Of a DNA stretch of 64,000 bases, positions 9,107-16,560 are shown piece by piece. Source of the DNA: Sphingobacterium pedocola (GTDB lineage: Bacteria > Bacteroidota > Bacteroidia > Sphingobacteriales > Sphingobacteriaceae). Location: positions 682,196-746,195 of the forward strand of contig NZ_MU158689.1 of assembly GCF_015209965.1 (NCBI RefSeq). The letters are read 5' to 3'. A program made the position numbers and the translations under genes. Each line of letters begins with the position of its first letter. The stretch's first letter is position 1. The notes below the pieces were generated by a model that was given only the letters and a program-made list of their open reading frames with translations, searched no databases and was not told where the DNA came from.

Positions 9107-10327
9107 TTATTTCTTAATTAAACTATTGTCATTTTCTTTAAAGTTCTCATGGTAAATGAATTCGATTTCATCCTGATAAGTAATTAAGAATGAGATTTCG
9201 ATGATTTTCCTGAGCTTCATAAAGTCATTTGGAAATGTGGCTTCATCTTCCTCCATTATAAAAGGTTCTGTACTCAAGCTTTGCTCGGACCAATCGTCAA
9301 ACAACATTTTCCACTCTTCAAGTGAATGTTCCCAGAACAGTCTAGGCAGATAGTAATGAGGCGCAGCTATTTCAGCGAGCGATAGGGATTCGATATTATA
9401 CACCTTATTTCCTTGTTTTACTTTCGTGCTAACCCAAGAAATGCTATGGCGGGAATGCTTTTTTTTCGATTGATCGTGAAAAAGATTGGAAGCAATTTCA
9501 TTGATATGTTCAAAAAGGTTCCTCATTATTTGAGTATAAATTATTTGATCTGCAGGTTTGTACTCCCTAAATGCATCCTCCCAGCCAGCATACGCTTTTG
9601 GTATAGATATTTCCCAGAAGCTCAAGAATTTCTGCCAATCTTCTAACCATGTGTATTCGAAAGGATATTTTAGTTTATTCCTGTAAGTAATAGATTGCGA
9701 ATTGCCGGTATTCTCCTCGATCTGGTTGCTTTCCGTATATTCACTTTCGTTTTTTGCAGCTTTCACTTCTAAGAGATCTGGTCGTTCCGATAGGTGATAC
9801 ATTGCTTGCGCAAGTCTCAAAAGCAGCTCCCTGATGGCGAGCACGCGGTCGCCAAAACGATCGTTGTGCTTGTTTTCGTAGGATGTTAGACCCATCCACA
9901 GTTCGTCCAATATGTAATACCATCGTTCAAGGTTTTGATAGGAAAAAAACTTAGCTATCGTATCGAGGGGGTTGATTTCCCCATTTATTGTATATTCACC
10001 GTTATTGGCATATCGTATAAGATTCTCGTGAGTAGGGAAGAAATCTAAGTGCATTGTTTCCTCTTTCAGATCTTGCTTTCGAAAAATCACATATGCTGCT
10101 TCCACTTGTTCTATTAATTGCTTGCAAACATATCCGTTGTTCTGTTTACATTCTGAATTGTTCATTTCTGGACAAGTTCCTGCGTTAATAAGCAAATGGA
10201 TGTCTCGTAACCAATATTGAATATCAGTTTCGTGTCCGAAGAAATTTTCGATATAATTTAATGGATTCTTGACGTGTTCTTTCACGAGGTAGCGAAATTC
10301 GTGCCCTCTTAATTTAGTTGTTTTCAT
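9107..10327 (-). CDS. Unrecognised four-repeat protein, paralogue of its neighbours
   Basis: A 406-residue soluble protein that starts HEFRYLVKEHVKNPLNYIENFF. This closely echoes the start of the next gene (KHFRYLSKEYVKDPLQYIRFF), so the two are clear paralogues. Four internal repeats can be read: NPLNYIENFF...IQYWLRDI, NPLDTIAKFF...LERWYYIL, FEYTWLEDWQKFLSFWEI, and YYLPRLFWEHSLEEWKMLFDDW. Most are followed by a helix like LIEQVEAAYVIF or LRKIIEISFLITY. No catalytic motif, signal or membrane segment is seen. It ends 10 bp before the HEPN gene and starts 2 bp after the upstream paralogue, so it is tightly co-transcribed. Function unknown. Confidence 0.72.
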   Translation of the reverse strand: MKTTKLRGHEFRYLVKEHVKNPLNYIENFFGHETDIQYWLRDIHLLINAGTCPEMNNSECKQNNGYVCKQLIEQVEAAYVIFRKQDLKEETMHLDFFPTHENLIRYANNGEYTINGEINPLDTIAKFFSYQNLERWYYILDELWMGLTSYENKHNDRFGDRVLAIRELLLRLAQAMYHLSERPDLLEVKAAKNESEYTESNQIEENTGNSQSITYRNKLKYPFEYTWLEDWQKFLSFWEISIPKAYAGWEDAFREYKPADQIIYTQIMRNLFEHINEIASNLFHDQSKKKHSRHSISWVSTKVKQGNKVYNIESLSLAEIAAPHYYLPRLFWEHSLEEWKMLFDDWSEQSLSTEPFIMEEDEATFPNDFMKLRKIIEISFLITYQDEIEFIYHENFKENDNSLIKK

Positions 10328-10329
10328 GA

Positions 10330-11526
10330 TCAGTTTTTATGTTGGTTAGTAAATTCTATTTCATGTTTAAAGGCAAGGACATAACTTAGTTCTACGATTT
10401 TCACTAAGGATTGATAAATGTAGGAGGTGTGTTCTGCATACTTTGTGCCACCTATTTCACCACTTGAAAGTCCGTAGAACAACCAGTCATAGAGTATTTC
10501 ATCCCATTCGAATTTATTGTATTCGGTAACCAGATCTGTAATTGCACCTAGTGGGTTTTCCGTATCATCCTGTAAAACATATTGAAGTGAAATTGTGCTA
10601 TCTTTATGCTCAATGGTTACATTAGGGTATACTTTAAAGACTGATCGGCTTTTTTTGCAAGAGAAATTGGGAGTTTGCTGTTCAGGTGCAGCCTGAGATC
10701 TATACATCTCTAAAAGAGAATAGAAACATGCATAGCTGTAGAGTAAATTAGCTCCTGAGAGCATTTTTTTATCCGCAGACCAAAACTGGCCTTCAGTAAG
10801 AACTGCTTGATACCAGTTCCAAAGATCGTTTTTCCATCCCTCCAGAGAAGAAACTTGAAAAAAGTCCCTTATTGCTGTTAGCGAATAGGCTTGCGGAGCT
10901 AACCACTCTGGCAAAGCAACCTGTTCTCTGTGAAAAAATGGAACTGGAGATTTTCGTATTACGTCGTCATCATCAGGGAGCCGTTGCAGACAATTTTTAT
11001 GTTCTCGTTCTTTGTCGGTTAAATTGTGATAGGGCAATACATATATAGGAATGTTAAAATCTTCAGCTTTATCGATAGATAGAAGATAGAAATAGTAGCT
11101 CAGATAATGCAACAGTTCGATAGTCCGTATTATGTATAGGTTATAGTTGTCTTCATCGTGCCTATAATTACAATCTGTTTCATTTTTTAAGAGTTCATAC
11201 ATAGTCTCTAACCAATATTCTCGACAATTGATCTCGAAGAAATAATTCAGGAAACGAGATGCAATACCTCCCCCCACAACGCGTTCATTCATAATATAGG
11301 CGATCTCAATGTGTTTAATTATATTTTGATGAACATAATAAGGATCAAACAATGGAGGTCTGAATTGTGCAGACCCCGAAGTAAGGAAAACATATACTTT
11401 TTCCTGCCAATGCCTCAGCTCATATTGGTCGTAAAAAAAGCGTATATATTGAAGAGGATCCTTCACATATTCCTTACTTAAATACCGAAAATGTTTCGCT
11501 TTCAGTTTCTTTTGTGTATTTTTCAT
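10330..11526 (-). CDS. Unrecognised four-repeat protein, first gene of the HEPN operon
   Basis: A 398-residue soluble protein, unrecognised. Its N-terminus (KHFRYLSKEYVKDPLQYIRFFYD) matches that of the following gene. Repeat units read: PLQYIRFFYDQYELRHWQEK ending IEIAYIMNE, ASRFLNYFFEINCREYWLET ending IELLHYLSYY, SLTAIRDFFQVSSLEGWKND ending YSLLEMYR, and NPLGAITDLVTEYNKFEWDE ending VELSYVLAFK. The C-terminal KHEIEFTNQH recalls the DEIEFIYHENF end of the neighbour. First gene of the operon, divergent from the HTH gene at 11630 across a 103-bp gap that probably holds both promoters. Confidence 0.72.
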   Translation of the reverse strand: MKNTQKKLKAKHFRYLSKEYVKDPLQYIRFFYDQYELRHWQEKVYVFLTSGSAQFRPPLFDPYYVHQNIIKHIEIAYIMNERVVGGGIASRFLNYFFEINCREYWLETMYELLKNETDCNYRHDEDNYNLYIIRTIELLHYLSYYFYLLSIDKAEDFNIPIYVLPYHNLTDKEREHKNCLQRLPDDDDVIRKSPVPFFHREQVALPEWLAPQAYSLTAIRDFFQVSSLEGWKNDLWNWYQAVLTEGQFWSADKKMLSGANLLYSYACFYSLLEMYRSQAAPEQQTPNFSCKKSRSVFKVYPNVTIEHKDSTISLQYVLQDDTENPLGAITDLVTEYNKFEWDEILYDWLFYGLSSGEIGGTKYAEHTSYIYQSLVKIVELSYVLAFKHEIEFTNQHKN

Positions 11527-11629
11527 ACTTGTAAGTTTGAATAATAGTTTTAAAAATAATTATCTTCCGTAATGCTAATTTAGGAACTATTTTTCATCAA
11601 AACAATAATTTTGAATATAATTTTCGTTT
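11527..11629. promoter_or_regulatory. Divergent intergenic region between the HEPN operon and its HTH neighbour
   Basis: A 103-bp AT-rich gap between two divergent start codons. It must hold promoters for both, but I see no full TTTG-N20-TAnnTTTG match; the nearest plus-strand candidate is TAATTTTC just before the HTH start codon. No clear dyad operator was found. Confidence 0.4.
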
Positions 11630-12019
11630 ATGAGTTCTGTTTTGAAGAGAATTAAAGTGATTTCCGATCACGAAGGTATCAGTGTAACCGCACTTGAAGC
11701 TGCAATAGGCGCCAGTAAGGGTGTTTTTTCGCGTGCGTTGGCAAATGGAACAGATATACAAAGTAAATGGCTGGTTAAAATAATTGAAAATTATCCCCAA
11801 TATTCTTCTGAATGGTTATTGTCAGGCAAAGGAGAGATGTTGCGTGAGGCGGCAACCACAGCTCGAGACAAGACCGATCATTATGAAGAAAGCGCCGAAA
11901 GTCACGCGGTTATCAATGCTCTTAAAATGGTAATCTCCACACAGGAAAAAACTATTCAATCACTCGATAAACAAGTGCTTTTTCTGGAAGAACAGGTTCA
12001 AAAACTTAAAGGAAAATAG
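11630..12019 (+). CDS. Small HTH (XRE-like) regulator with C-terminal coiled coil
   Basis: A 129-residue protein. Residues about 1-65 form a lambda-repressor-like HTH (VLKRIKVISDHEGISVTALEAAIGASKGVFSRAL, then SSEWLLSGKGEML). This layout is common in Bacteroidota phage-repressor-like regulators. Residues about 95-129 (ISTQEKTIQSLDKQVLFLEEQVQKLKGK) have heptad hydrophobic spacing and probably dimerise. It is divergent from the four-gene HEPN/repeat operon, so it most likely controls that operon and itself. A terminator-like hairpin follows. Confidence 0.8.
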   Translation: MSSVLKRIKVISDHEGISVTALEAAIGASKGVFSRALANGTDIQSKWLVKIIENYPQYSSEWLLSGKGEMLREAATTARDKTDHYEESAESHAVINALKMVISTQEKTIQSLDKQVLFLEEQVQKLKGK

Positions 12020-12024
12020 GTTAA

Positions 12025-12066
12025 CAGCCTACCGATTTGATTCGAGAAGGTGGCTATTCTTTCTTT
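12025..12066 (+). terminator. Probable terminator after the HTH regulator
   Basis: AGCCTACC and GGTGGCT pair with one bulged T across a 15-nt loop. A T-rich tract follows at 12057-12068. The stem is weaker than the others in the window. Confidence 0.5.
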
Positions 12067-12087
12067 TTATGTAGGTATTATCATCTC

Positions 12088-12444
12088 ATACCTAGCTGTT
12101 TTGTTTCACGACCTGACTGTTTAGTCTCACCACCTGGCTGTTTAGTTTTTTTAGCTACCGATCCTGACGGAACACCTAGCGTCTGTCAAAAAGCACCTAG
12201 CTTTTCTGAAAGAACAGCCATCGTTTCTAACAAAACACCTAGCGTTTGGAACAGGATGCCTAGCTGTTTTTACAGAACACCTAGCGTTTAGAACAGGATG
12301 CTTAGCTGTTTTTACAGAACACCTAGCGTTTGGAACAGGATGCCTAGCTGTTTTTACAGAACACCTAGCGTTTGGAACAGGATACCTAGCTGTTTTTTCA
12401 AAACAGCTAGCGTTTCTAACAAAACACCTAGCGTTGCGTTTTTT
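12088..12444. repeat. Seventeen-unit 21-bp tandem repeat array
   Basis: A core of the type CCTAGC recurs at 12091, 12112, 12133, 12154, 12175 and so on to 12427, always exactly 21 bp apart. Outer units are diverged (CCTGAC, CCTGGC, GCTACC, GCCATC). Inner units alternate between ACACCTAGCGTTTGGAACAG and ATGCCTAGCTGTTTTTACAG types, giving a 42-bp higher-order period. No indels break the phase over 357 bp. 21 bp equals seven codons and also two DNA turns. One plus frame reads a heptapeptide (TPSVWNR/MPSCFYR) but has a stop at 12289-12291. It is not a CRISPR: there are no unique spacers. Confidence 0.9.
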
Positions 12445-12532
12445 GGTGATTGCTATTTTATTTAGCTAAAAAACCCTATTAATGATAGTTTAAAATAAGT
12501 TTTTATCAAAAAAATGGTCTAAATTTTGTGAT

Positions 12533-12602
12533 AAAAAGGTTTGTTTTTGAGCCAACGGCTTTTTGGTATCCCCAGGAAAATGGCCCAAAAACAAACCTTT
12601 TT
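12533..12602. repeat. Long hairpin with 17-bp perfect arms
   Basis: AAAAAGGTTTGTTTTTG at 12533-12549 is the exact reverse complement of 12586-12602. After one mismatch the stem continues for three more G-C pairs, leaving a 28-nt loop. It lies in an otherwise gene-free stretch (12442-12756) between the 21-bp array and higBA. It could be a terminator, an RNA element or the end of a mobile element; nothing in it decides between these. Confidence 0.75.
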
Positions 12603-12721
12603 GCGAAGACGATAAAGCAGGTTTTCGGTTGTTTTCATTTATAAATTATAGTGGGATGTTGGGAACAAAAAAGGGAAAAATAGAAAGTCTGCTCATAAAT
12701 ATTAATTTATTTGATCGGATA

Positions 12722-12753
12722 TTTGCAACGTGATACGTTTCATGTTACATTTG
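12722..12753 (+). promoter_or_regulatory. higBA promoter with internal operator dyad
   Basis: TTTG at 12722-12725, 20 bp, and TACATTTG at 12746-12753 match the Bacteroidota consensus. Between them lies a perfect dyad, AACGT-GAT-ACGTT (12727-12739), well placed for repression by HigA. The HigB start codon is only 3 bp past the -7 box, so the transcript would be nearly or fully leaderless. Confidence 0.7.
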
Positions 12754-12756
12754 TAA

Positions 12757-13035
12757 ATGATTGTTAGCTTCAGACACAAAGGGCTTAAGCTCTTTTACGA
12801 AAAAGGAGATACTTCAAAACTTCAATCGCAGCATGTAAGCAAAATTAGGCTGATCTTAACCCGTTTAGATGCCGTCAAAACCCCGGAAGAACTAAATGTT
12901 CCGGGCTACGGTCTTCATCAGTTGAAAGGGAACCTCAAAAACTTCTGGTCAGTAAAAGTTGACAAGAATTATAGGATCATTTTCAATTTTGAAAATGAGC
13001 AAGCTCAGGAAATAGATTATATTGATTATCACTAA
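12757..13035 (+). CDS. higB: HigB-type toxin (RelE superfamily mRNA interferase)
   Basis: A 92-residue protein of the RelE/HigB plasmid-killer family, whose members cut mRNA on the ribosome. Seen: MIVSFRHKGLKLFYEKG at the start, NVPGYGLHQLKGNLKNFWSVKV in the middle and the RIIFNFEN strand near the end, all as in the family. The toxin comes first, with the antitoxin 10 bp downstream, as is usual for higBA and unlike most toxin-antitoxin pairs. The start is fixed by the family N-terminus. Confidence 0.93.
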   Translation: MIVSFRHKGLKLFYEKGDTSKLQSQHVSKIRLILTRLDAVKTPEELNVPGYGLHQLKGNLKNFWSVKVDKNYRIIFNFENEQAQEIDYIDYH

Positions 13036-13045
13036 TAAAGAAATT

Positions 13046-13360
13046 ATGGCAATGTTCAGTCCAGCTCATCCCGGAGAATTAATCAGGGAAACCATTGACG
13101 GTATTATTGAAGAAACCGGCAATAAACTAAGTGTAGAAGAAGTCGCAAAGGGTTTAGGTACTACTCGTAAAACATTGTCGGCTATCATCAATGGAAAACA
13201 GTCCGTTACCCCGGAAATGGCGATCAAACTGGCGACAGGTTTCAGTAATACGACACCTGAATTTTGGTTGCAGGTACAGGACAATTACAACTTGTTTTTA
13301 GCAAGAAAAAAAGTAGATACTAAATCTATCCGGGTTTTCTGGAAAGCGGCTGTTCTTTAG
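13046..13360 (+). CDS. higA: HigA-type antitoxin (XRE family)
   Basis: Antitoxin and repressor of the higBA pair. I chose the ATG at 13046 (MAMFSPAHPGELIRE, 104 residues), which fits the family start; an upstream ATG overlapping higB would add eight residues. The HTH (LSVEEVAKGLGTTRKTLSAIINGKQSVTPEMAIKLA) and the tail TTPEFWLQVQDNYNLFLARK are typical of HigA. The remaining C-terminus (VDTKSIRVFWKAAVL) ends soon after. It should bind the dyad at 12727-12739. Confidence 0.93.
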   Translation: MAMFSPAHPGELIRETIDGIIEETGNKLSVEEVAKGLGTTRKTLSAIINGKQSVTPEMAIKLATGFSNTTPEFWLQVQDNYNLFLARKKVDTKSIRVFWKAAVL

Positions 13361-13493
13361 TATAAAATACCTTAAGTTTAGTTGCCCGATAATTGCCATT
13401 GGATTTAGCTGTAAAACCTTTGGCGTGAGAAGTATAAGCAAGTTTTTGGTGTTGAAGCGTATCGCGCCTAAAAAGTTTTCATAATTTTGTACC

Positions 13494-13898
13494 ATGATAC
13501 ATAAGGACGAGTTGGTGGCAGAACTGACTTATAGAACTTCCCGGTCGAGCGGACCGGGGGGACAGAATGTGAATAAGGTCGAGTCCAGGGTCACTGCGAT
13601 ATGGCATGTGGAGGGATCCCAATTACTTTCTGATGTCGAAAAGGCCATTGTAGAACAACGATTGGCCCACCGGATAAATGCATTGGGTATGCTCAGTGTG
13701 GATTCATCCGAGAGCAGAAGCCAGTTGGAAAATAAAGAACTTGCCGTCGAGAAGTTGGTGAATTTGATCAATATTGCGCTCAGACCGGTAAAAAAACGTA
13801 TACCGACCAAGATCTCCAAAGCTAAAGTTTTAGAACGTCTGGATCGTAAAAAAAAGCAGGCAGCCAAGAAAAAGGATAGAAGATGGCGACTGGAGTGA
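13494..13898 (+). CDS. arfB: Alternative ribosome-rescue factor, peptidyl-tRNA hydrolase
   Basis: A 134-residue class I release-factor-like protein that frees stalled ribosomes. The GGQ catalytic motif sits in SSGPGGQNVNKVESRV near residue 24. The C-terminal tail (KKRIPTKISKAKVLERLDRKKKQAAKKKDRRW) is strongly basic, as needed to enter the empty mRNA channel. Length and architecture match ArfB/YaeJ. It appears monocistronic, outside the accessory block. Confidence 0.93.
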   Translation: MIHKDELVAELTYRTSRSSGPGGQNVNKVESRVTAIWHVEGSQLLSDVEKAIVEQRLAHRINALGMLSVDSSESRSQLENKELAVEKLVNLINIALRPVKKRIPTKISKAKVLERLDRKKKQAAKKKDRRWRLE

Positions 13899-13951
13899 CG
13901 CACATAATGAGATTTTTACAGCGTGTATTAATGATTGAAGGAATTTATCTT

Positions 13952-13992
13952 GTTTATTTTCAGTTAGATAACCATATATCCTGAAAATAAAC
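13952..13992. repeat. Inverted repeat after arfB
   Basis: GTTTATTTTCAG (13952-13963) and CTGAAAATAAAC (13981-13992) form a 12-bp perfect stem with a 17-nt loop. It may end the arfB transcript. Its right arm touches the first BlaI-type operator. Confidence 0.65.
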
Positions 13993-14034
13993 TAAAAAAA
14001 TAGTTGTGTAACTAAATTTTTAGTTTTAACTTCG
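13990..14034 (+). promoter_or_regulatory. blaI promoter with two tandem BlaI-type operators
   Basis: Two dyads of the form AACTA-N6-TAGTT lie at 13990-14005 and 14010-14025, start to start 20 bp apart. Known BlaI/MecI sites have the same geometry (TACTA-N6-TAGTA). A promoter TTG (14004-14006), 20 bp, TAACTTCG (14027-14034; one mismatch to TAnnTTTG) runs through them, so bound repressor would cover it. The gene served encodes a BlaI-family protein. Confidence 0.75.
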
Positions 14035-14089
14035 TTTATGTAATCGATTATAGGCAGACGTGCCATTATTTTTATTTATAAACAGAGTT

Positions 14090-14458
14090 ATGCACGAAAT
14101 TAAAGAACTAACAAAAGCCGAGGAGCAGATTATGCACGAGCTTTGGGAAATGGGAGGGGGCTTCGTGAAGGAGGTCATCGAACGTTTACCGGAACCCAAA
14201 CCGGCTTATAATACTGTATCTACTATAGTACGTATTCTAGAGACCAAGGGTTTCGTAGAACATCAAGCATTCGGGAAAAGCCATCGTTATGTCCCGAAAA
14301 TACACAAAGAGGAATATAAAAAATTGATAACGGATAAATTGTTGAACAATTATTTTGACAATTCACCGAAGCGCATGCTGTCTTTCTTCTTGGAAGACAA
14401 TAAGTTGGATGTCAAAGAATTGGATGATATCCTGGCGATCTTAAAAAAGCATAAATAG
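14090..14458 (+). CDS. BlaI/MecI/CopY-family repressor
   Basis: A winged-helix repressor of 122 residues from the ATG at 14090 (MHEIKELTKAEEQIMHELW); the longer reading adds a hydrophobic stretch not seen in the family. Seen: YNTVSTIVRILETKGFVEHQAFGKSHRY, the recognition-helix and wing region. In characterised systems such repressors are cleaved when a partner M56 protease senses a signal. That partner follows 28 bp downstream. Two matching operators cover its own promoter, so autoregulation is expected. The inducing signal in Bacteroidota is mostly unknown and need not be a beta-lactam. Confidence 0.92.
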   Translation: MHEIKELTKAEEQIMHELWEMGGGFVKEVIERLPEPKPAYNTVSTIVRILETKGFVEHQAFGKSHRYVPKIHKEEYKKLITDKLLNNYFDNSPKRMLSFFLEDNKLDVKELDDILAILKKHK

Positions 14459-14486
14459 GTTAACCGCCTCTATAAACTTTAATATT

Positions 14487-16523
14487 ATGGTGTATTTAAT
14501 TTTAGTCAATATCTCATTGATTGTATGCTATACGTTATATAGCTTGTTCTTCAAAAAACTTACTTTTTTTCAATGGAATAGATATTATTTGCTGGGGGCA
14601 TTGATCATTTCATTGCTTATCCCTATCGGTCTATTTGTCGATATGTCGTCGAATAGTCTATTGGAGCAGACGCTTCCTACCATTGATCTGCATATGATGA
14701 TGGATGTCGATGTCATGACGTTTGGAGCGCAGGCAAGTAATTATTATTTAATGGATTTTCTTGCACCTCTGTATGGCTTAGGTGTCCTTGCATTCGGATT
14801 CTCGCTGTTGCACCGGTTATACCGACTCCGGTCGATCATGCGAAGCGAACAGGATTGGCTGAGTTTTTCCGTCTTTAATAAGATTTTTCTGGGAAGGCAC
14901 TTGATGGACAACTCGACGATTCTTTCGCATGAGCAGGTTCACGTGAAACAGGGGCATACCTACGATATTGTATTGGTAGAGTTGGTGAGATTGTTCAATT
15001 GGTTCAATCCCGTTTTGTATTTCTACCAGAAGGAATTAAAATTCCAGCACGAGTGTATTGCGGATGAATTCTGTTCGGAGGATAAGGTGGCTTATGCCGA
15101 ACTATTAGTGGCTCATGCGATGAATGTAGATCAACTGCATCTAACGAATGAGTTTTCCAACCATTCATTTTTAAAGAAAAGAATCATGATGTTATTTAAG
15201 AATAAATCAAAAACACAACACAAATACTTGTATCTATCTGTACTGCCTGTTATTTTGGTAGTAGTGGGGTCGACGTTGATCTTCAACACCTCGAAAGCTA
15301 GAAATATCGTGGCTGATTTTGAAAACAAGGTAGCAGATGTAGCGATACCTTTGTCATCTAGTGTTGATGACCAACCATCGGAAGCACCCAAGGAACCGAT
15401 ACATCTTATGGAAGTGCCACTGGGATCTCAAGAGGGAAACAGGGTTTTACAGCAATTGGCGCTTGAGGTAATAACACAGGAGGATACCGTAGGGAAAGAG
15501 ATATTCACTGCGGTGGAGGTGCAACCTGAACCCCCCGGTGGAATGGCTGCTTTTCGAAAATGGATATCTGAAAATTATCAGTATCCTCAAGCGGCTATAG
15601 ATGCGGGCGTAAAAGGTACAGTACAGGTTTCATTTATTGTAGAAGCGGATGGAGCCCTTTCCAATCTAAAGGTAGGAAAGGATAATATGGGGCATGGAAC
15701 GGGAGAGGCTGCAGTAGAAATGCTGAAAAAATCTGAAAAGTGGAGTCCTGGTGTACAAAATGGGCGTGCTGTTCGGGTTGCTTATACGCTTCCGATCCGA
15801 TTGGATCTGACGCCGATGGGATCCGCTCCGGAAGAAGTTAAACCGGATATACTAGCTGAACCTGAGTTGGGAAGAGCAAAATTTATGGAATGGTTTGCAA
15901 AGGAATATCGACTGCCAAGAGCGATTACCTCAGAAGATAAAGATCCCTATATGTATGTGCGTTTTGTCGTAAATAAGGAAGGTAAACCGGATCAATTCTC
16001 ATCCCGGGCAGACGAGCTTGAACAGAGTTTTTTTAATGAAGCTGTACGTATCATCTCTAAAAGTAAGTGGAAGCCCGCACTTAAAGACGGACAACCGATT
16101 GATTCCCGAACAGCGGTAGGAGTTAAATTTGATCGAGACGGTAAGATTATTAAGAATCATACCCGGGTAGAGGTAATGCCTGAACCGAAAGGTGGAATGG
16201 CAGCTTTTCGGAAAAATATAAGTGCGTGGCTCGTATATCCCAAAGAAATGATTTCAAAAAAGGAAAGTGGAAAAGTAGATGTATATTTTGAAATCGCTAA
16301 AGATGGCACGCCTTCAAATTTTAAAATTCTGGAAGAGCCATACCCCGGGGTAGGAAAGAACCTTGTAGAAATTATCCAAAAATATGGAAGATGGGCCCCG
16401 GCTATTCTTGACGGAAAAGGTGTGGTTACGCAATATTCTGTTTCCGCTGATCTGACTTTTATGCTCGGTGGAGGGGTCATAGAAGTGAAGGGATTAAAGG
16501 GTGGTAATTTCATCAAATCTTAA
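14487..16523 (+). CDS. BlaR1-like M56 metallopeptidase with three C-terminal TonB-type domains
   Basis: A 678-residue membrane protein. Transmembrane helices at the N-terminus (residues about 1-50 and 85-108) and at 246-264 frame an M56 zinc protease with HEQVH at 148-152. A probable third-ligand region (FQHECIADEFC) lies near 190. The part after residue 270 should be periplasmic. It holds three similar modules, about 345-440, 458-552 and 562-662, each of the TonB C-terminal type (GGMAAFRKWI...YPQAA...VKGTVQVSFIVEADG...WSPGVQNGR). Usual members carry one such module or a penicillin-binding sensor instead. It pairs with the BlaI-type gene just upstream and presumably triggers its inactivation. 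Confidence 0.88.
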   Translation: MVYLILVNISLIVCYTLYSLFFKKLTFFQWNRYYLLGALIISLLIPIGLFVDMSSNSLLEQTLPTIDLHMMMDVDVMTFGAQASNYYLMDFLAPLYGLGVLAFGFSLLHRLYRLRSIMRSEQDWLSFSVFNKIFLGRHLMDNSTILSHEQVHVKQGHTYDIVLVELVRLFNWFNPVLYFYQKELKFQHECIADEFCSEDKVAYAELLVAHAMNVDQLHLTNEFSNHSFLKKRIMMLFKNKSKTQHKYLYLSVLPVILVVVGSTLIFNTSKARNIVADFENKVADVAIPLSSSVDDQPSEAPKEPIHLMEVPLGSQEGNRVLQQLALEVITQEDTVGKEIFTAVEVQPEPPGGMAAFRKWISENYQYPQAAIDAGVKGTVQVSFIVEADGALSNLKVGKDNMGHGTGEAAVEMLKKSEKWSPGVQNGRAVRVAYTLPIRLDLTPMGSAPEEVKPDILAEPELGRAKFMEWFAKEYRLPRAITSEDKDPYMYVRFVVNKEGKPDQFSSRADELEQSFFNEAVRIISKSKWKPALKDGQPIDSRTAVGVKFDRDGKIIKNHTRVEVMPEPKGGMAAFRKNISAWLVYPKEMISKKESGKVDVYFEIAKDGTPSNFKILEEPYPGVGKNLVEIIQKYGRWAPAILDGKGVVTQYSVSADLTFMLGGGVIEVKGLKGGNFIKS

Positions 16524-16560
16524 AAAGAAAGCTGTTTGGAAAATGCTTCCCCAACCGTGA

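Noticed and set aside
9107..11526. RteC-like regulators of conjugative transposons
   Set aside because: The size and aromatic-rich helices invited the comparison, but I cannot match RteC motifs, and no integrase, mobilisation or RteA/RteB genes are nearby.
12037..12291. 84-codon ORF over the 21-bp array as a protein gene
   Set aside because: It has no promoter or start context, ends at a repeat unit with TGG changed to TAG, and gets its open frame from the 21-bp period. Kept as a finding, not as a CDS.
12088..12444. CRISPR array
   Set aside because: Units are contiguous 21-mers with no unique spacers and there are no cas genes.
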